Shown here: positions 45,900-56,160 of the stretch, in pieces
Layout of the letters: every line of letters starts with the position of its first letter
Numbering within the stretch: the stretch's first letter is position 1
Notes under the pieces: generated by a model
What the model was told of the DNA's origin: nothing
Seen by the model: only the letters and a program-made list of their open reading frames with translations
Databases searched by the model: none
Origin: Mycobacterium szulgai
GTDB taxonomy: Bacteria > Actinomycetota > Actinomycetes > Mycobacteriales > Mycobacteriaceae
Direction: 5' to 3'
NCBI RefSeq assembly: GCF_002116635.1
Contig: NZ_LQPW01000010.1
Location: 87,963-151,962, forward strand
Length of the DNA stretch: 64,000 nucleotides
Translations under genes and position numbers: made by a program

Positions 45900-47234
45900 A
45901 TGCCCGTCCTGTTGTGGTTTCGGCGTGATTTGCGGTTGGCAGATCATCCGGCACTGGCCGCTGCCGCCGCAGACGGCGACGAGGTGCTGGCCTGCTTTGT
46001 TCTCGACCCGCGCCTGGAGGAGTCATCGGGGCGGCGCCGGCTGCAATTCCTGGGAGACTCGCTGCGGCATCTGAACGACGAACTGAGTGGCCGGCTGTTG
46101 GTGGCCCATGGCCGGCCGGACGACCGGATTCCCCAGATTGCCAAGCACATTAAGGCCTCTGCGGTACACATTACGGAGGATTTCGCACCGTTCGGGCGAC
46201 GGCGCGACGAACAGGTGCGCGCCGCGTTGGGTTCGGTGCCGCTGGTGGCTACTGGCTCGCCCTATCTGGTCTCCCCCGGTCGCGTCACCAAAGACGACGA
46301 CACCCCCTACCGGGTGTTCACTCCGTTTTTCCGACGCTGGCGCGAATCCGGTTGGCGCGCACCGGCACAATCGAGTGCCGAATCCGCCCGCTGGATCGAC
46401 CCGGCGGGCGTGCAGATCAAACCCTGCCCGATACCCGACCCCGGCGTGCCACTCGATGCGGCTGCCGGTGCGGCGGCGGCACTTTCGCAGTGGGCCCGCT
46501 TTGTCGCCGACGGGCTCGAGCGCTACGCCGAAGACCGCAATCGCCCCGACCTCGCGGGCACCAGCCGGATGTCGGCGCATTTGAAATTCGGCACCATCCA
46601 CCCCAGAACCATGGTGGCCGACCTGAACCTGCGGCGCAAAGGAGACTCAGATTACCTGCGCGAGTTGGCTTTTCGTGATTTCTACGCCGCGGTGCTGTAT
46701 CACTGGCCGGACAGCGCGTGGCGGAATTGGAACCACGACTTCGACGCCATCCAAACCGACACGGGCGCCGAGGCCAAACGCCGCTTCGAATCCTGGAAAG
46801 CCGGCGAAACCGGATACCCGTTGGTGGACGCCGGGATGCGTCAGCTCCGTGAGACCGGTTTCATGCACAACCGGGTGCGGATGATCGTCGCCTCGTTTCT
46901 GGTCAAAGACCTGCACCTGCCGTGGCAGTGGGGGGCGCGCTGGTTTCTCGATCAGCTCGTCGACGGCGAGATGGCCAACAATCAGCACGGCTGGCAGTGG
47001 TCGGCCGGGTGCGGCACCGACGCCGCGCCGTACTTCCGGGTATTCAACCCCGTTACGCAGGGGCAAAAGTTCGATCCCACAGGCGAATACATTCGCCGCT
47101 GGGTTCCCGAGCTGCGCGACGCCGCCGACGTCCACCTCCGCAAGGGGCCGCAGCCATCCGGATATCCCACGCCGATGGTCGACCACGGCGCCGAGCGGGC
47201 CGAAGCGCTGCGCCGCTACGGCAACATCGGGTGA
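45900..47234 (+). CDS. phr: Deoxyribodipyrimidine photolyase
   Basis: 444 residues, full length for a class I CPD photolyase. N-terminal alpha/beta antenna domain (LLWFRRDLRLADHPAL) and C-terminal FAD domain (GYPLVDAGMRQLRETGFMHN, RVRMIVASFLVKDL, WQWSAGCGTDAAPYFRVFNP). It repairs UV pyrimidine dimers using blue light. M. tuberculosis is not known to have one, so this is an accessory light-linked trait. Starts 9 bp after tspO. Confidence 0.95.
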   Translation: MPVLLWFRRDLRLADHPALAAAAADGDEVLACFVLDPRLEESSGRRRLQFLGDSLRHLNDELSGRLLVAHGRPDDRIPQIAKHIKASAVHITEDFAPFGRRRDEQVRAALGSVPLVATGSPYLVSPGRVTKDDDTPYRVFTPFFRRWRESGWRAPAQSSAESARWIDPAGVQIKPCPIPDPGVPLDAAAGAAAALSQWARFVADGLERYAEDRNRPDLAGTSRMSAHLKFGTIHPRTMVADLNLRRKGDSDYLRELAFRDFYAAVLYHWPDSAWRNWNHDFDAIQTDTGAEAKRRFESWKAGETGYPLVDAGMRQLRETGFMHNRVRMIVASFLVKDLHLPWQWGARWFLDQLVDGEMANNQHGWQWSAGCGTDAAPYFRVFNPVTQGQKFDPTGEYIRRWVPELRDAADVHLRKGPQPSGYPTPMVDHGAERAEALRRYGNIG

Positions 47235-47336
47235 TCCGACAACCCTTGGCGCTTTTACGCCGAATCGCTTTCACAACAAGCCGTTGGCATGCCATTATCA
47301 GCCGATTCACAGTTGTCGGAAGCCCCGGGAGGCGAT

Positions 47337-47882
47337 ATGGCTCACTCGTTCGTTCGGACATTGCTGGTCTCCGGCGCCGCTGTCGGCCTGATGGCCAGCG
47401 CCGGGGCTTGCTCGTGTTCCATCGGATCGTCGGCCCATTCGGTGAGCAAGAGCGACGTCATCGGCCAGATCACCGCCAAGATGACCGACGCCGCCGGCAA
47501 CAAGCCGGATTCGGTGACGTGTCCGGGTGACCTGCCGGCAAAGGTCGGTGCGCAGCTCAACTGCGAGATGAAGGTCAAAGACGCCAAGTACAACGTCAAC
47601 GTCACGGTGACCAGCGTCAACGGCAGCGACGTCAAGTTCGACATGGTCGAGACCGTCGACAAGAACCAGGTCGCGAGCATCATCAGCGACAAACTGACCC
47701 AGCAGGTAGGCCAACGGCCCGACGCGGTCACCTGCCCGGACAACTTGAAAGGCGTTGAGGGCGCGACGCTGCGGTGCCAGCTCACCGACGGCAGCAAGAA
47801 GTACGGCGTCAATGTCACCGTCACCAGCGTCGACGCCGGCGATGTCAACTTCGATTTCAAGGTCGACGACCACCCGGAATAA
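47337..47882 (+). CDS. Secreted DUF4333 tandem-repeat protein
   Basis: 181 residues from ATG 47337 after GGGAGG. A signal sequence ends near LMASAGACSCS; the cysteine could be lipidated, but Ala at -3 makes a weak lipobox. Two DUF4333 repeats follow (about 40-102 and 107-170), each with two cysteines (VTCPGDL...LNCEM; VTCPDNL...LRCQL) and a VNVTVTSV strand. Function unknown. First gene after the light-linked block. Confidence 0.82.
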   Translation: MAHSFVRTLLVSGAAVGLMASAGACSCSIGSSAHSVSKSDVIGQITAKMTDAAGNKPDSVTCPGDLPAKVGAQLNCEMKVKDAKYNVNVTVTSVNGSDVKFDMVETVDKNQVASIISDKLTQQVGQRPDAVTCPDNLKGVEGATLRCQLTDGSKKYGVNVTVTSVDAGDVNFDFKVDDHPE

Positions 47883-47912
47883 CCGGGCCGCTGAATGCCG
47901 AGGAATGCACCC

Positions 47913-48215
47913 ATGAGCACCAGCCAACCGCCGGTCACCGGCCCCAGCGGCGTTGAGCCGTCAGCCGGCCGGCGCATGCGGACCGCCATGAGCCCGCGCT
48001 TCCTGCTGGCTGAGGCCGATGGCTATCCGGTTGTGGTCAAACAGTTTCTGCAGTTCTGCTTGATCCTGATCTATCCGGCGTGGCTGGTCGCCGTGCTGCT
48101 CTCGGCAGCCATGTACTACACCGTGTATGCGGTGCTGTGGACGCTGACCTGGCCGTTGCGCGCCTGGATGAAGAAGAACCGTCCCGACGATTACGCGGCC
48201 AGCCAGCAGAAGTAA
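47913..48215 (+). CDS. Small membrane protein, unknown
   Basis: 100 residues from ATG 47913 (an ATG at 47895 adds six residues). Polar N-terminus, then two transmembrane helices (FCLILIYPAWLVAVLLSAAMYY and the following VYAVLWTLTWPL) and a basic tail. No family recognised. Lies 30 bp after the DUF4333 gene and 8 bp before the SRPBCC gene. Confidence 0.65.
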   Translation: MSTSQPPVTGPSGVEPSAGRRMRTAMSPRFLLAEADGYPVVVKQFLQFCLILIYPAWLVAVLLSAAMYYTVYAVLWTLTWPLRAWMKKNRPDDYAASQQK

Positions 48216-48223
48216 GGCAACTC

Positions 48224-48703
48224 ATGACCACGAGCCCCGAACGTTACGTCGTCACCCGCGCGATCGCGGCCACGCCGGAGGCGATTTTCGCCGTACTGGC
48301 CGACCCGGTGCACCATCAAAACACCGAGCCCGGCGACTGGGTCCGCGATGCCGTTGCGAGCGAACCGATCACCGCCGCCGGCCAGATCTTCGCAATGAAC
48401 ATGTATCTCACCCAGGCCGGTGGTGACTACGTCACCTACAACCTCGTCAATGTCTTCGACGAGCCCCGGGCCATCGGCTGGATTCCCGGCCAACTCGACG
48501 ACGCCGGCAACCACGCTCCGGGTGGTTGGTTCTGGCGCTACGACCTGGCTCCGAACGGGGACGGCACGGAAGTCACCCTCACCTACGACTGGACCGCGAC
48601 GCCGCAGGAGTTCCGGGATCGGGTGGGCTCGATGCCCATCTTCGGAGAGGACTACCTCGCGGCGTCACTGGCGACGCTGGAGGAAACCGTCACAACCACC
48701 TAG
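48224..48703 (+). CDS. SRPBCC/START-like protein
   Basis: 159 residues from ATG 48224. Polyketide-cyclase/START-type layout: VTRAIAATPEAIFAVLADPVHH, VNVFDEPRAIGWIPG, FWRYDLAPNGDGTEVTLTYDWT and a C-terminal helix (AASLATLEETV). Such proteins bind small hydrophobic ligands or lipids. It is the third gene of a small forward-strand group; no specific role can be given. Confidence 0.8.
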   Translation: MTTSPERYVVTRAIAATPEAIFAVLADPVHHQNTEPGDWVRDAVASEPITAAGQIFAMNMYLTQAGGDYVTYNLVNVFDEPRAIGWIPGQLDDAGNHAPGGWFWRYDLAPNGDGTEVTLTYDWTATPQEFRDRVGSMPIFGEDYLAASLATLEETVTTT

Positions 48704-48830
48704 CGCCCGTCGAACGCATGAATCAATCGCGCGCTTATTTATCCGTAATCGCGATACGCTTTCGAGTCACGGGGGAAGGCGCGGCGGTCTGGGGTGGTAG
48801 GTCGCCGCGAACTGAATAGTGAGGTGCGCG

Positions 48831-51800
48831 GTGTCCTTCGTGATCGCTTCCCCGCAGATGCTGGCGGTGGCGGCTTCGGATTTGGCGGGGATCGGTTCCA
48901 CGATCGGGGCGGCCAACGCGGCGACCGCGGCCCCGACCACTGCGCTGATCGCGGCTGCCGCAGATGAGATCTCGACGGCGGTAGCCGCACTGTTCGGCAC
49001 GCACGCTCAGGACTATCAAGGGCTCAGTGCGCAGGCCGCGGCCTTTCATAGCCGGTTTGTGCAGACCCTGAACGCTGCCGGCAATGCATTCGCCGGCGCC
49101 GAAGCCAGCAACGTGTCATTGGCCGGCTTGGCGGCCGGCGGGGCGCAGTCGCTGTTGGTGGATCCGGTCAACCAGCTAGGTCAGGCCTGGCTCGCCAGTC
49201 CTGTTGGCGCAGTGGTGAACCCGGTGGCCAATGCGCCGTTCGTGGCGCTCACCGGACGCGCCCTGATCGGAAACGGCGCGGCCGGCGCGGCCGGGGTCAA
49301 TGACGGAGCCGGCGGTGCCGGTGGTTGGTTGTTCGGCAATGGGGGCCCCGGCGCGGCGGGCACGCTGACCACCGCGCCCGGCCGCGGTGGCAACGCCGGG
49401 CTGGTGGGTGACGGCGGGGCGGGCGGAATCGCTCTGCCCAACAGCGGTGCCACGGGCGGTGCGGGCGGCAATGGCGGATTGTTGATGGGCAATGGCGGTC
49501 CGGGCGCCCCCGGCGCGCCGTCGTTCAATCCCCTGGTCCCCGGCGGCAACGGAGGCCCCGGCGGCAACGCCGGATACTTCGGAACCGGCGGCACCGGCGG
49601 GGCCGGTGGTGCCGGTGCGGCCGGCCTGCTCGGTGATTCCGGACTGAACGGCATCGACGGCGGCCATGGCGGTAACGGTGGTTTGGGCGGCAACGGCGGC
49701 GCCGGCGGCTTGGGCGGCTCCATCGCCGGCAACGGGGGTGACGGCGGAGTCGGTGGTGCCGGCGGTGTTGGCGGGACCGGCGGGCATGGCGGCACGGGTA
49801 CTACCGGCAGCCACGTCACCGGCAACGGTTCCGGCGGGATCGGCGGCAACGGCGGCGACGGCGGGACCGGTGGTGCCGGCGGTGTCGGCGGCAACGCCGG
49901 CCACGCCCAAGGCCTGGGATTCGCCGGCACCAACGGCACCGGCGGCGCCGGCGGGACGGGCGGTAACGCCGGAACCCCCGGTGACGGCGGGATCGGGGCG
50001 CACGGTGATGCCGCCAACATCGATGGTGGGGCCGGCGGCAACGGCGGGAACCCCGGAGTGGTCGGCGTCGGTGGTCAGGGCGGCGGCGCGGGCAGCGGCG
50101 GCAGCGGCGGAGCCAGCGGCACCAACGGCAGCCACGGCAACACACCCAGCAGCGGGGGCAACGGGGGTGCCGGCGGTAACGGTGTCAACGCCACCGCAGC
50201 GACCACCACCGCCGGCAATGGCGGCAACGGCGGCAACGGCGGGTCGGTGGGCAGCGGCGGTACCGGCGGCAACGGCGGCAACGGGCTCAGCGCCACCGTC
50301 CCGGGCGCCAACGGTTCTAACGGCGGCTATGGCGGCAACGGCGGCAATGCCGGAATTCATGGGCTGGCCGGCGGCAACTCGGGCAACGGCGGCAACGGTG
50401 GCAACGGCGCCAACGGCATCTCGACCATCGCCAACGGAGCCGGCGGCGACGGCGGCAACGGCGGCAACGCCGGGAACATCGGCACCGGCGGAACCGCGAC
50501 CGCGCTACTTGGTCACGCCGGCAACGGGGGCAACGGCGGAAATGGGGCCACCAACCACTCCGCCGACGGCCCCGGTGGTCGTGGTGGCAATGGCGGCAAC
50601 GCCGGCACCGTCGGCACCGACGGCCACGGCGGCAACGGCGGCAATGGCGGCGACGGCGCCAGCTTCACCGGCAATTCCGCCGGTGGCGGGACCGGCGGTA
50701 GGGGCGGCAACGCCAGCACCGGCGGCACCGCAGGCCGTGGCGGCGACGGTGGGGCCGGCGCGGCCAGCGGCAACGGCGGTGACGGCGGAAACGGCGGCAA
50801 CGCGATCGGCGGCACCGCTGGCAGTGGCGGCAACGGGGGTGCCGGCGGCAACAGTGGCTTCGGTATCGACAATCTGAACGCCGGGAATGGCGGCAACGGC
50901 GGCAACGCCGGCACCGGTGACACGCCCGCCGACGGCGGTAACGGCGGCGCCGGCGGAGTCGGTGCCGGCGGCGGAAACGGCGGCAATGGCGGCAACGGCG
51001 GCAATGCCAGCTCCAAGGCCGGCAACGCCGGTGCCGGCGGGAACGGTGGCAATGGAGGGGCCGGAGTCAACGGCACCAGCAGCGTCAACGCCGGGGCCGG
51101 CGGGGCCGGCGGAAACGGCGGCAACTCCGGCACTATCGGCGCCCTTGCCAACGCAGGAGCCGGCGGCAACGGCGGAACCGGCGCTAACGGCGATATTGCC
51201 AACAACAACGGTGATGGCGGGTCTGGCGGGTCCGGCGGGTCTGGGGGCAACGGCGCCGCCCACGGCGATGGCGGCAACGGCGGCAGCGGCGGCAACGGCG
51301 TCTCCGGCGGGAGTGGCGGGGCCGGCGGCGCGGGCGGCAATGCCGGCACCAACGGCAATGGCGGCAACGGCGGGTCCGGGGGGCAAGGCACGACGGCCCC
51401 CGCTGTTCACAACCCCACGCCGCTACCGCCCTCACAGCAGCAGGCCGCGGCAGCAGGGACCCCCGGTGTCAACGGCGGAGCTCCCAACGGAGTCGATGGC
51501 AGCGACGGCGGCGCGGGCGCCAACGGCGGCGCGGCGCAGCCAGGCGGCGCGGGCGGTGATGCGGGCGGCGGACACCTCGCCGAAAGTTCCAGCGGCGGCA
51601 ACGGCGGCAAGGGCGGAAACGGCGGCCCCACCGATGGCGTGGTCGCTGCCGCAGGCGGCGCAGGCGGCGACGGCGGCGACGGTCACTTCGACGGCTGGGG
51701 CGGCAATGGCGCCAGCGGCGGCACCGGTGGCTCCGGCGGCGGCACGGGAGGCAACGGCGGCCAGGGCGGCGGGGGTGGCATCGGCCTCACCGCGCAACCG

Positions 51801-54800
51801 GACACCAAGGCCGGCGACGGCGGCTCCGGCGGCGCAGGCGGCACCGGTGGCATCGGCGGCGGCACCGGAGGCAACGGCGGCGATGGCGGTGCCTCCGGTG
51901 ACCACGCCGGTAACGGCGGGAGCGGCGGCAACGGCGGAAACGGCGGGTTCGGCGCCGGCACCGGCGGTAATGGCGGCAACGGCGCTGACGGCGCGACTGT
52001 GGCCGCCGATGGTGGGACCGGTGGAGTAGGCGGGGTCGGCGGGGCGGCCGGCGCCGGCGGCGGTGGCGGCGCCGGCGGCTTCCTGGGGTCCGCTGGGCAT
52101 GCCGGCGGCAATGGCACGGGCGGAGTCGGCGGGACCGGCGGCACCGGCGGCCAGGGCGGCGTCGGCCAGGTGGGCACTAGCGACCCGGTGACGCCCACCA
52201 ACGGTCTGCTGGGCGGCCAAGGCGGCACCGGTGGCCAAGGTGGCGCCGGTGGAGCCGGTGTGGGCGGCGTCGGTGGCGGAGCCGGTGGACAAGGCGGCAT
52301 GGGCGGCCAGGGCGGGACCGGCGGCGATGGAGGTTCTAACACGGGCACCAGCGGTGGCAACGGTGCCGACGGTGGCGACGGCGCTATGGGTGGCAAAGCC
52401 GGACACGGCGGGACAGGAACCGACGGCGGTGCGGCCGGCGCCATGGGCACCGGCGGTACCGGCGGCACCGGCGGCCATGGCGGGGCCGGTGGTAGCGGCA
52501 TCGACGGCACCAGTGATTCCAAGTCGCCCGACGGCGGCCATCTTGGCGGCAAGGGCGGAGCCGGCGGCAAAGGCGGCGAGGGTGGGGTCGGCGACGGCCT
52601 GGGCCACAACGGCGGTGCGGGCGGCCAGGGCGGAGACGGCGGCCAGGGCGGCACCGGCGGCAACGGCGGCAACAACACCGGCACCAGCGGCGGCGACGGC
52701 GCTAAAGGTGGACAGGGCGGCACCGGCGGCGACGCCGGTGCGGCGGGTGCCGCAACCGATGGCGGTGCGGCCGGTAGCTACGGCACCGGCGGCGCCGGCG
52801 GTACCGGCGGCAACGGCGGCACCGGCGGCACCGGCACCTCCACTCCCGACTCAACCGCTCCAATGGACGCGGGACAAGGCGGCATGGGCGGCGACGGCGG
52901 CCAAGGCGGAACCGGCGGGGCCGGCGACGGCATGGGCCACCACGGCGGTGCCGCCGGTACCGGCGGCACCGGCGGTAGCGGTGGGACGGGCGGCAACGGC
53001 GGGAACAACCTCGGCAGCGGTGGCCAGGGCGGCCCCGCCGACGGCGGCGGCACGAGCAGCAGCAACGGCGATGGCGCCAAAGGCGGACAAGGCGGCACCG
53101 GCGGCGCCGCCGGCGCCGGCGGTACGACAACCGACGGCGGCGCAGCCGGCAGCTACGGCACCGGCGGCGCCGGGGGCCACGGCGGCAACGGCGGCAACGG
53201 CGGCAACGGCATCTCCACCGCCGATTCGGATGCTCCCGCCGACGCCAGCCAAGGCGCTCAGGGCGGCGCCGGCGGCAAAGGCGGCACCGGCGGGGCCGGC
53301 GACGGGCTGGGCCACCACGGCGGGGCCGCCGGCCAGGGCGGCGTCGGCGGCAACGGCGGTACCGGCGGCAATGGCGGAAACAACATCGGCACCGACGGCG
53401 GCGATGGCGCAGCCGGCGGGCAAGGCGGCACCGGCGGCGACGCCGGAGCAGCCGGGGCGATCACCGACGGCGGCGCGGCCGGCAGCTATGGCACGGGCGG
53501 CGCCGGCGGGCATGGCGGCGACGGCGGCAACGGGGGCACCGGCGCCAACGGCAACAATGACCCGACACCAACCGAAGGCCATAAGGGCGGCCACGGCGGT
53601 GCCGGCGGAACCGGCGGAACGGGCGGGGCCGGCGACGGGCTGGGCCACCACGGCGGGGCCGCCGGAGACGGCGGGGCCGGCGGCACCGGTGGCACCGGCG
53701 GCACCGGTGGCGAGAACACCGGCACCACCGCCGACGGCCTGGCGGCCAAGGCGCGAAAGGCGGACAGGGCGGCACGGGCGGCGATGCCGGCGCGGCCGGA
53801 GCGATCACCGACGGCGGCGCAGCCGGCGCCAACGGCACCGGCGGCGACGGCGGCCTCGGCGGCAACGGCGGAACGGGTGGCACCGGCGCCGACGGCACGT
53901 TCATCTCCGGTGCTACTCCTACCAATGGTGGCTCAGGCGGCTTGGGCGGAGCCGGCGGCACGGGCGGCACCGGCGGTGCCGGCATCGATGGGGCCGGTGG
54001 CGGCGCCGGCGGTAAAGGCGGGGTCGGCGGGACCGGCGGTGACGGCGGCAAGGGCGCCGTCAATACGGACACGGGCTCAGCCAGCTCGAACGGCGGCCAG
54101 GGCGGTAACGGCGGCACAGGCGGCGACGGCGGGGCACCGGGCGCCGGGAACACCACGGGCGGCGAAGGCGGCCAGGGCGGCCACGGCGGCAACGGCGGCT
54201 TCGGTGCCGCCAATGCGAGCGGCGTCACCGATGGCGCCCTCGGCCTGGGCGGCGGCGGTGGTGGCGGAGGCGCCGGCGGCCAGGGCGGCAATGGCGGAGG
54301 CGGCGGTGCCTCCGGCGGCGCAGGCGGCCAAGGCGGTGACGGCGGCACCGGCGGACCGGCCGGCAGTGCCACCACCGGCGCCCTCGCCGCCGGCGGCGAC
54401 GGCGGTGGAGGCGGTGGCGGCGGCGCTGCCTCTGGCGAAACCGGTGGCCGAGGCGGCGGAGGGGGCGGCGGCGGCGCCGGCGCCGCAGCCGCCACGGCTG
54501 CCTATGGTGGCGGTGGCGGCGGAGGCGGCGCGGCGGGAGGCGCGGGCGCCATCGCCGGGACGGGTGGCGCCGGCGGTGATGCCTCGGTCGGTCTCACGGG
54601 TGCCGACGGCGGGGGCGGCGGCATCGGCAGCGGCGAGGCCGATGGCGGAATTGGCGGCGGCGGAGGTGGCGGCGGCGCGGTAAGTCCTAACGAACAGGGC
54701 ATCCTGATACCCGCCAACGGACATGCCGGCAATAACGGTCTCCCCCCGGATCCCGGCGTCGGAGGACCCGGCGCCCATAACCCCTTCGGCGGCCAAGATG

Positions 54801-54895
54801 GCGGTAACGGCGGTAGCGCCGGCGCCGGCGGCCAGGGCGGCTTCGCCCTGGTCGGCTACCCCGGTTCCAATGGCGGCGCCGGTCGGTCGGGTTAA
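48831..54895 (+). CDS. Giant PE_PGRS protein, with one frameshift near 53739
   Basis: Start GTG 48831 ([20 protein letters not shown], preceded by GTGAGG). PE domain about 1-95, linker with [14 protein letters not shown], then about 1,880 residues of PGRS repeats if the frame is corrected (about 2,021 in all). At 53739-53741 the PGRS reading leaves its frame: upstream codons stay in phase with the start, but from 53741 the Gly-rich reading ([17 protein letters not shown]) continues in another frame to a PE_PGRS-like end ([12 protein letters not shown]) at 54895. One missing G or C would explain it. Uncorrected, translation runs to 54683 with an Ala/Arg-rich non-PGRS tail. Confidence 0.88.
52260..53757 (+). 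repeat. Higher-order tandem repeat in PGRS domain (333-bp unit)
   Basis: The segment starting [13 protein letters not shown] recurs at 52593, 52926, 53301 and 53634: spacings 333, 375 and 333 bp (111, 125, 111 codons). Each unit also carries [14 protein letters not shown] and [17 protein letters not shown] more diverged unit precedes. The 375-bp unit has 14 extra codons. The frameshift falls in the last unit. Confidence 0.75.
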
Positions 54896-54902
54896 CCCGA
54901 CC
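54885..54902. terminator. 18-bp palindrome over the PE_PGRS stop codon
   Basis: GGTCGGG-TTAA-CCCGACC: perfect and centred on the TAA stop, between convergent genes. Same design as the palindrome at 15783-15810. Confidence 0.55.
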
Positions 54903-54926
54903 CGAGGCCGGCACCGCCGATCGCCG

Positions 54927-55592
54927 CTATACGTGGGCGCGGTGTCGCCAGGGCATGCCCCGGTGCCGCGGCTCAGGCTCTGCCGCCGGCGGGTACTGCT
55001 CCCCACGCGGCGTAGTGAGTGCCTGGGAGGAGACGGCAGCCGGCTCGGGCTCGGCCGCATCCATATACGGCTGCGGAGCCGGCTCGTGCGCCACCCGCGA
55101 GTCGGCGGGTTCCACCGCCCGGACATCACGCGCCAGCCGGACGGCCAACCGCGCCAGGACCGCCCCACTCAGGAATGCGATCAACACACCGAGGCCGGAG
55201 AAATAAGCGATTTCCAGTGCCGCGCGCTTGCGCGCGGTGGCAGCGACCGGGTCGCCGACCGAACCGATGCTCAGCAGCGGTGCGATCGTGCCGCCGACCA
55301 CGAACCAGGCGCCACCGAGAGCCGCCAGCCAACCGCCGAGCATCGCGCTGGCGCGGTTTCCCGAAACGATGAGCAGCAGGCCGCCGACGGCGGTCGCGGC
55401 GCCGGGCAGTACCTCGAGCCAGCCGCGCGCCGTGGTCCATGCGTGGCCAGGCGTGTATGCGAAGTCGAAGTTAGGACCGACGAAGGGAATAAGCGCCCCC
55501 CAGGCGCCGAGAATCACGAGGAGTACTCCGATCACGGTGCCGCGGGAGCGTGGCATACGCAACCGGCCAGGACGGTCTTCAGTGTGTTTCAT
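54927..55592 (-). CDS. Four-helix membrane protein, unknown
   Basis: 221 residues. Four transmembrane helices (about 18-37, 62-83, 86-108, 131-152): GVLLVILGAWGALIPFVG, LPGAATAVGGLLLIVSG, MLGGWLAALGGAWFVVGGT and FSGLGVLIAFLSGAVLARLA. A Pro/Glu-rich cytoplasmic C-terminal tail of about 60 residues follows. No family recognised. A palindrome lies upstream. Confidence 0.75.
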   Translation of the reverse strand: MKHTEDRPGRLRMPRSRGTVIGVLLVILGAWGALIPFVGPNFDFAYTPGHAWTTARGWLEVLPGAATAVGGLLLIVSGNRASAMLGGWLAALGGAWFVVGGTIAPLLSIGSVGDPVAATARKRAALEIAYFSGLGVLIAFLSGAVLARLAVRLARDVRAVEPADSRVAHEPAPQPYMDAAEPEPAAVSSQALTTPRGEQYPPAAEPEPRHRGMPWRHRAHV

Positions 55593-55676
55593 GGCAATCT
55601 CCTTGTTTGGTACCGGCTTGGGTACCCGGCCGATCTGGTGATGTAACCGACGGCCTCCGTACGACTGCTTGGTGAG

Positions 55677-55702
55677 ACGCGATATCGCCGGTGATATCGC
55701 GT
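55677..55702. promoter_or_regulatory. Operator-like palindrome upstream of membrane gene
   Basis: Perfect 10-bp arms ACGCGATATC and GATATCGCGT with spacer GCCGGT, about 85 bp before the membrane-protein start. Symmetry suits a dimeric regulator; none can be named. Confidence 0.5.
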
Positions 55703-55765
55703 TTCCAGTTCGAGTAGGTTCCCGCTCGGCGTGACGGCTGTGACAGGTGTGACTGGGGAGGCCAG

Positions 55766-56152
55766 TTACGACGTCAGGCCGATCACCAGCAGCACGACGG
55801 CGATCGCCGGAAAGGTGCCCTGCGTGATCGCGGCCCGCGCCTTGTCCCGCGCGGAAACCAGCAGGACCACCGCGGCCGCGCTCATCGATCCAACGCCGGC
55901 CAAGAGCAGCGCGGCGCCCACGCCCTGATGCGCCGTCGCGACCGCGACGATCCCCGCGCCGGTGACGATCGCCAGAAACAAGTTGTAAAAGCCCTGGTTG
56001 AACGCCAGCAGCTTGGTTGTCTCGGCCTCTTCGGGCGTGGTGCCAAACGTCGCGCGGGTGCGCGCAGACGTCCAGGTCAGCGACTCCATGACGAAGATGT
56101 AGACGTGCAAGAGTGCGGCCAGCGCGGCGAACACCAGGGCGGCGGTGATCAT
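55766..56152 (-). CDS. DUF1304 membrane protein
   Basis: 128 residues from ATG 56152; a longer in-frame start would run into ruvB. Four transmembrane helices and the DUF1304 pattern: AALLHVYIFVMESLTW, an intervening acidic stretch, then LAFNQGFYNLFLAIVTGAG and a helical pair. Function unknown. Starts 8 bp after the ruvB stop on the same strand. Confidence 0.85.
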   Translation of the reverse strand: MITAALVFAALAALLHVYIFVMESLTWTSARTRATFGTTPEEAETTKLLAFNQGFYNLFLAIVTGAGIVAVATAHQGVGAALLLAGVGSMSAAAVVLLVSARDKARAAITQGTFPAIAVVLLVIGLTS

Positions 56153-56160
56153 CAGTCCTC

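Noticed and set aside
49300..54700. CRISPR-like periodic repeats
   Set aside because: The periodicity is of Gly-rich codons in a PGRS gene; no constant repeat with variable spacers and no cas genes.
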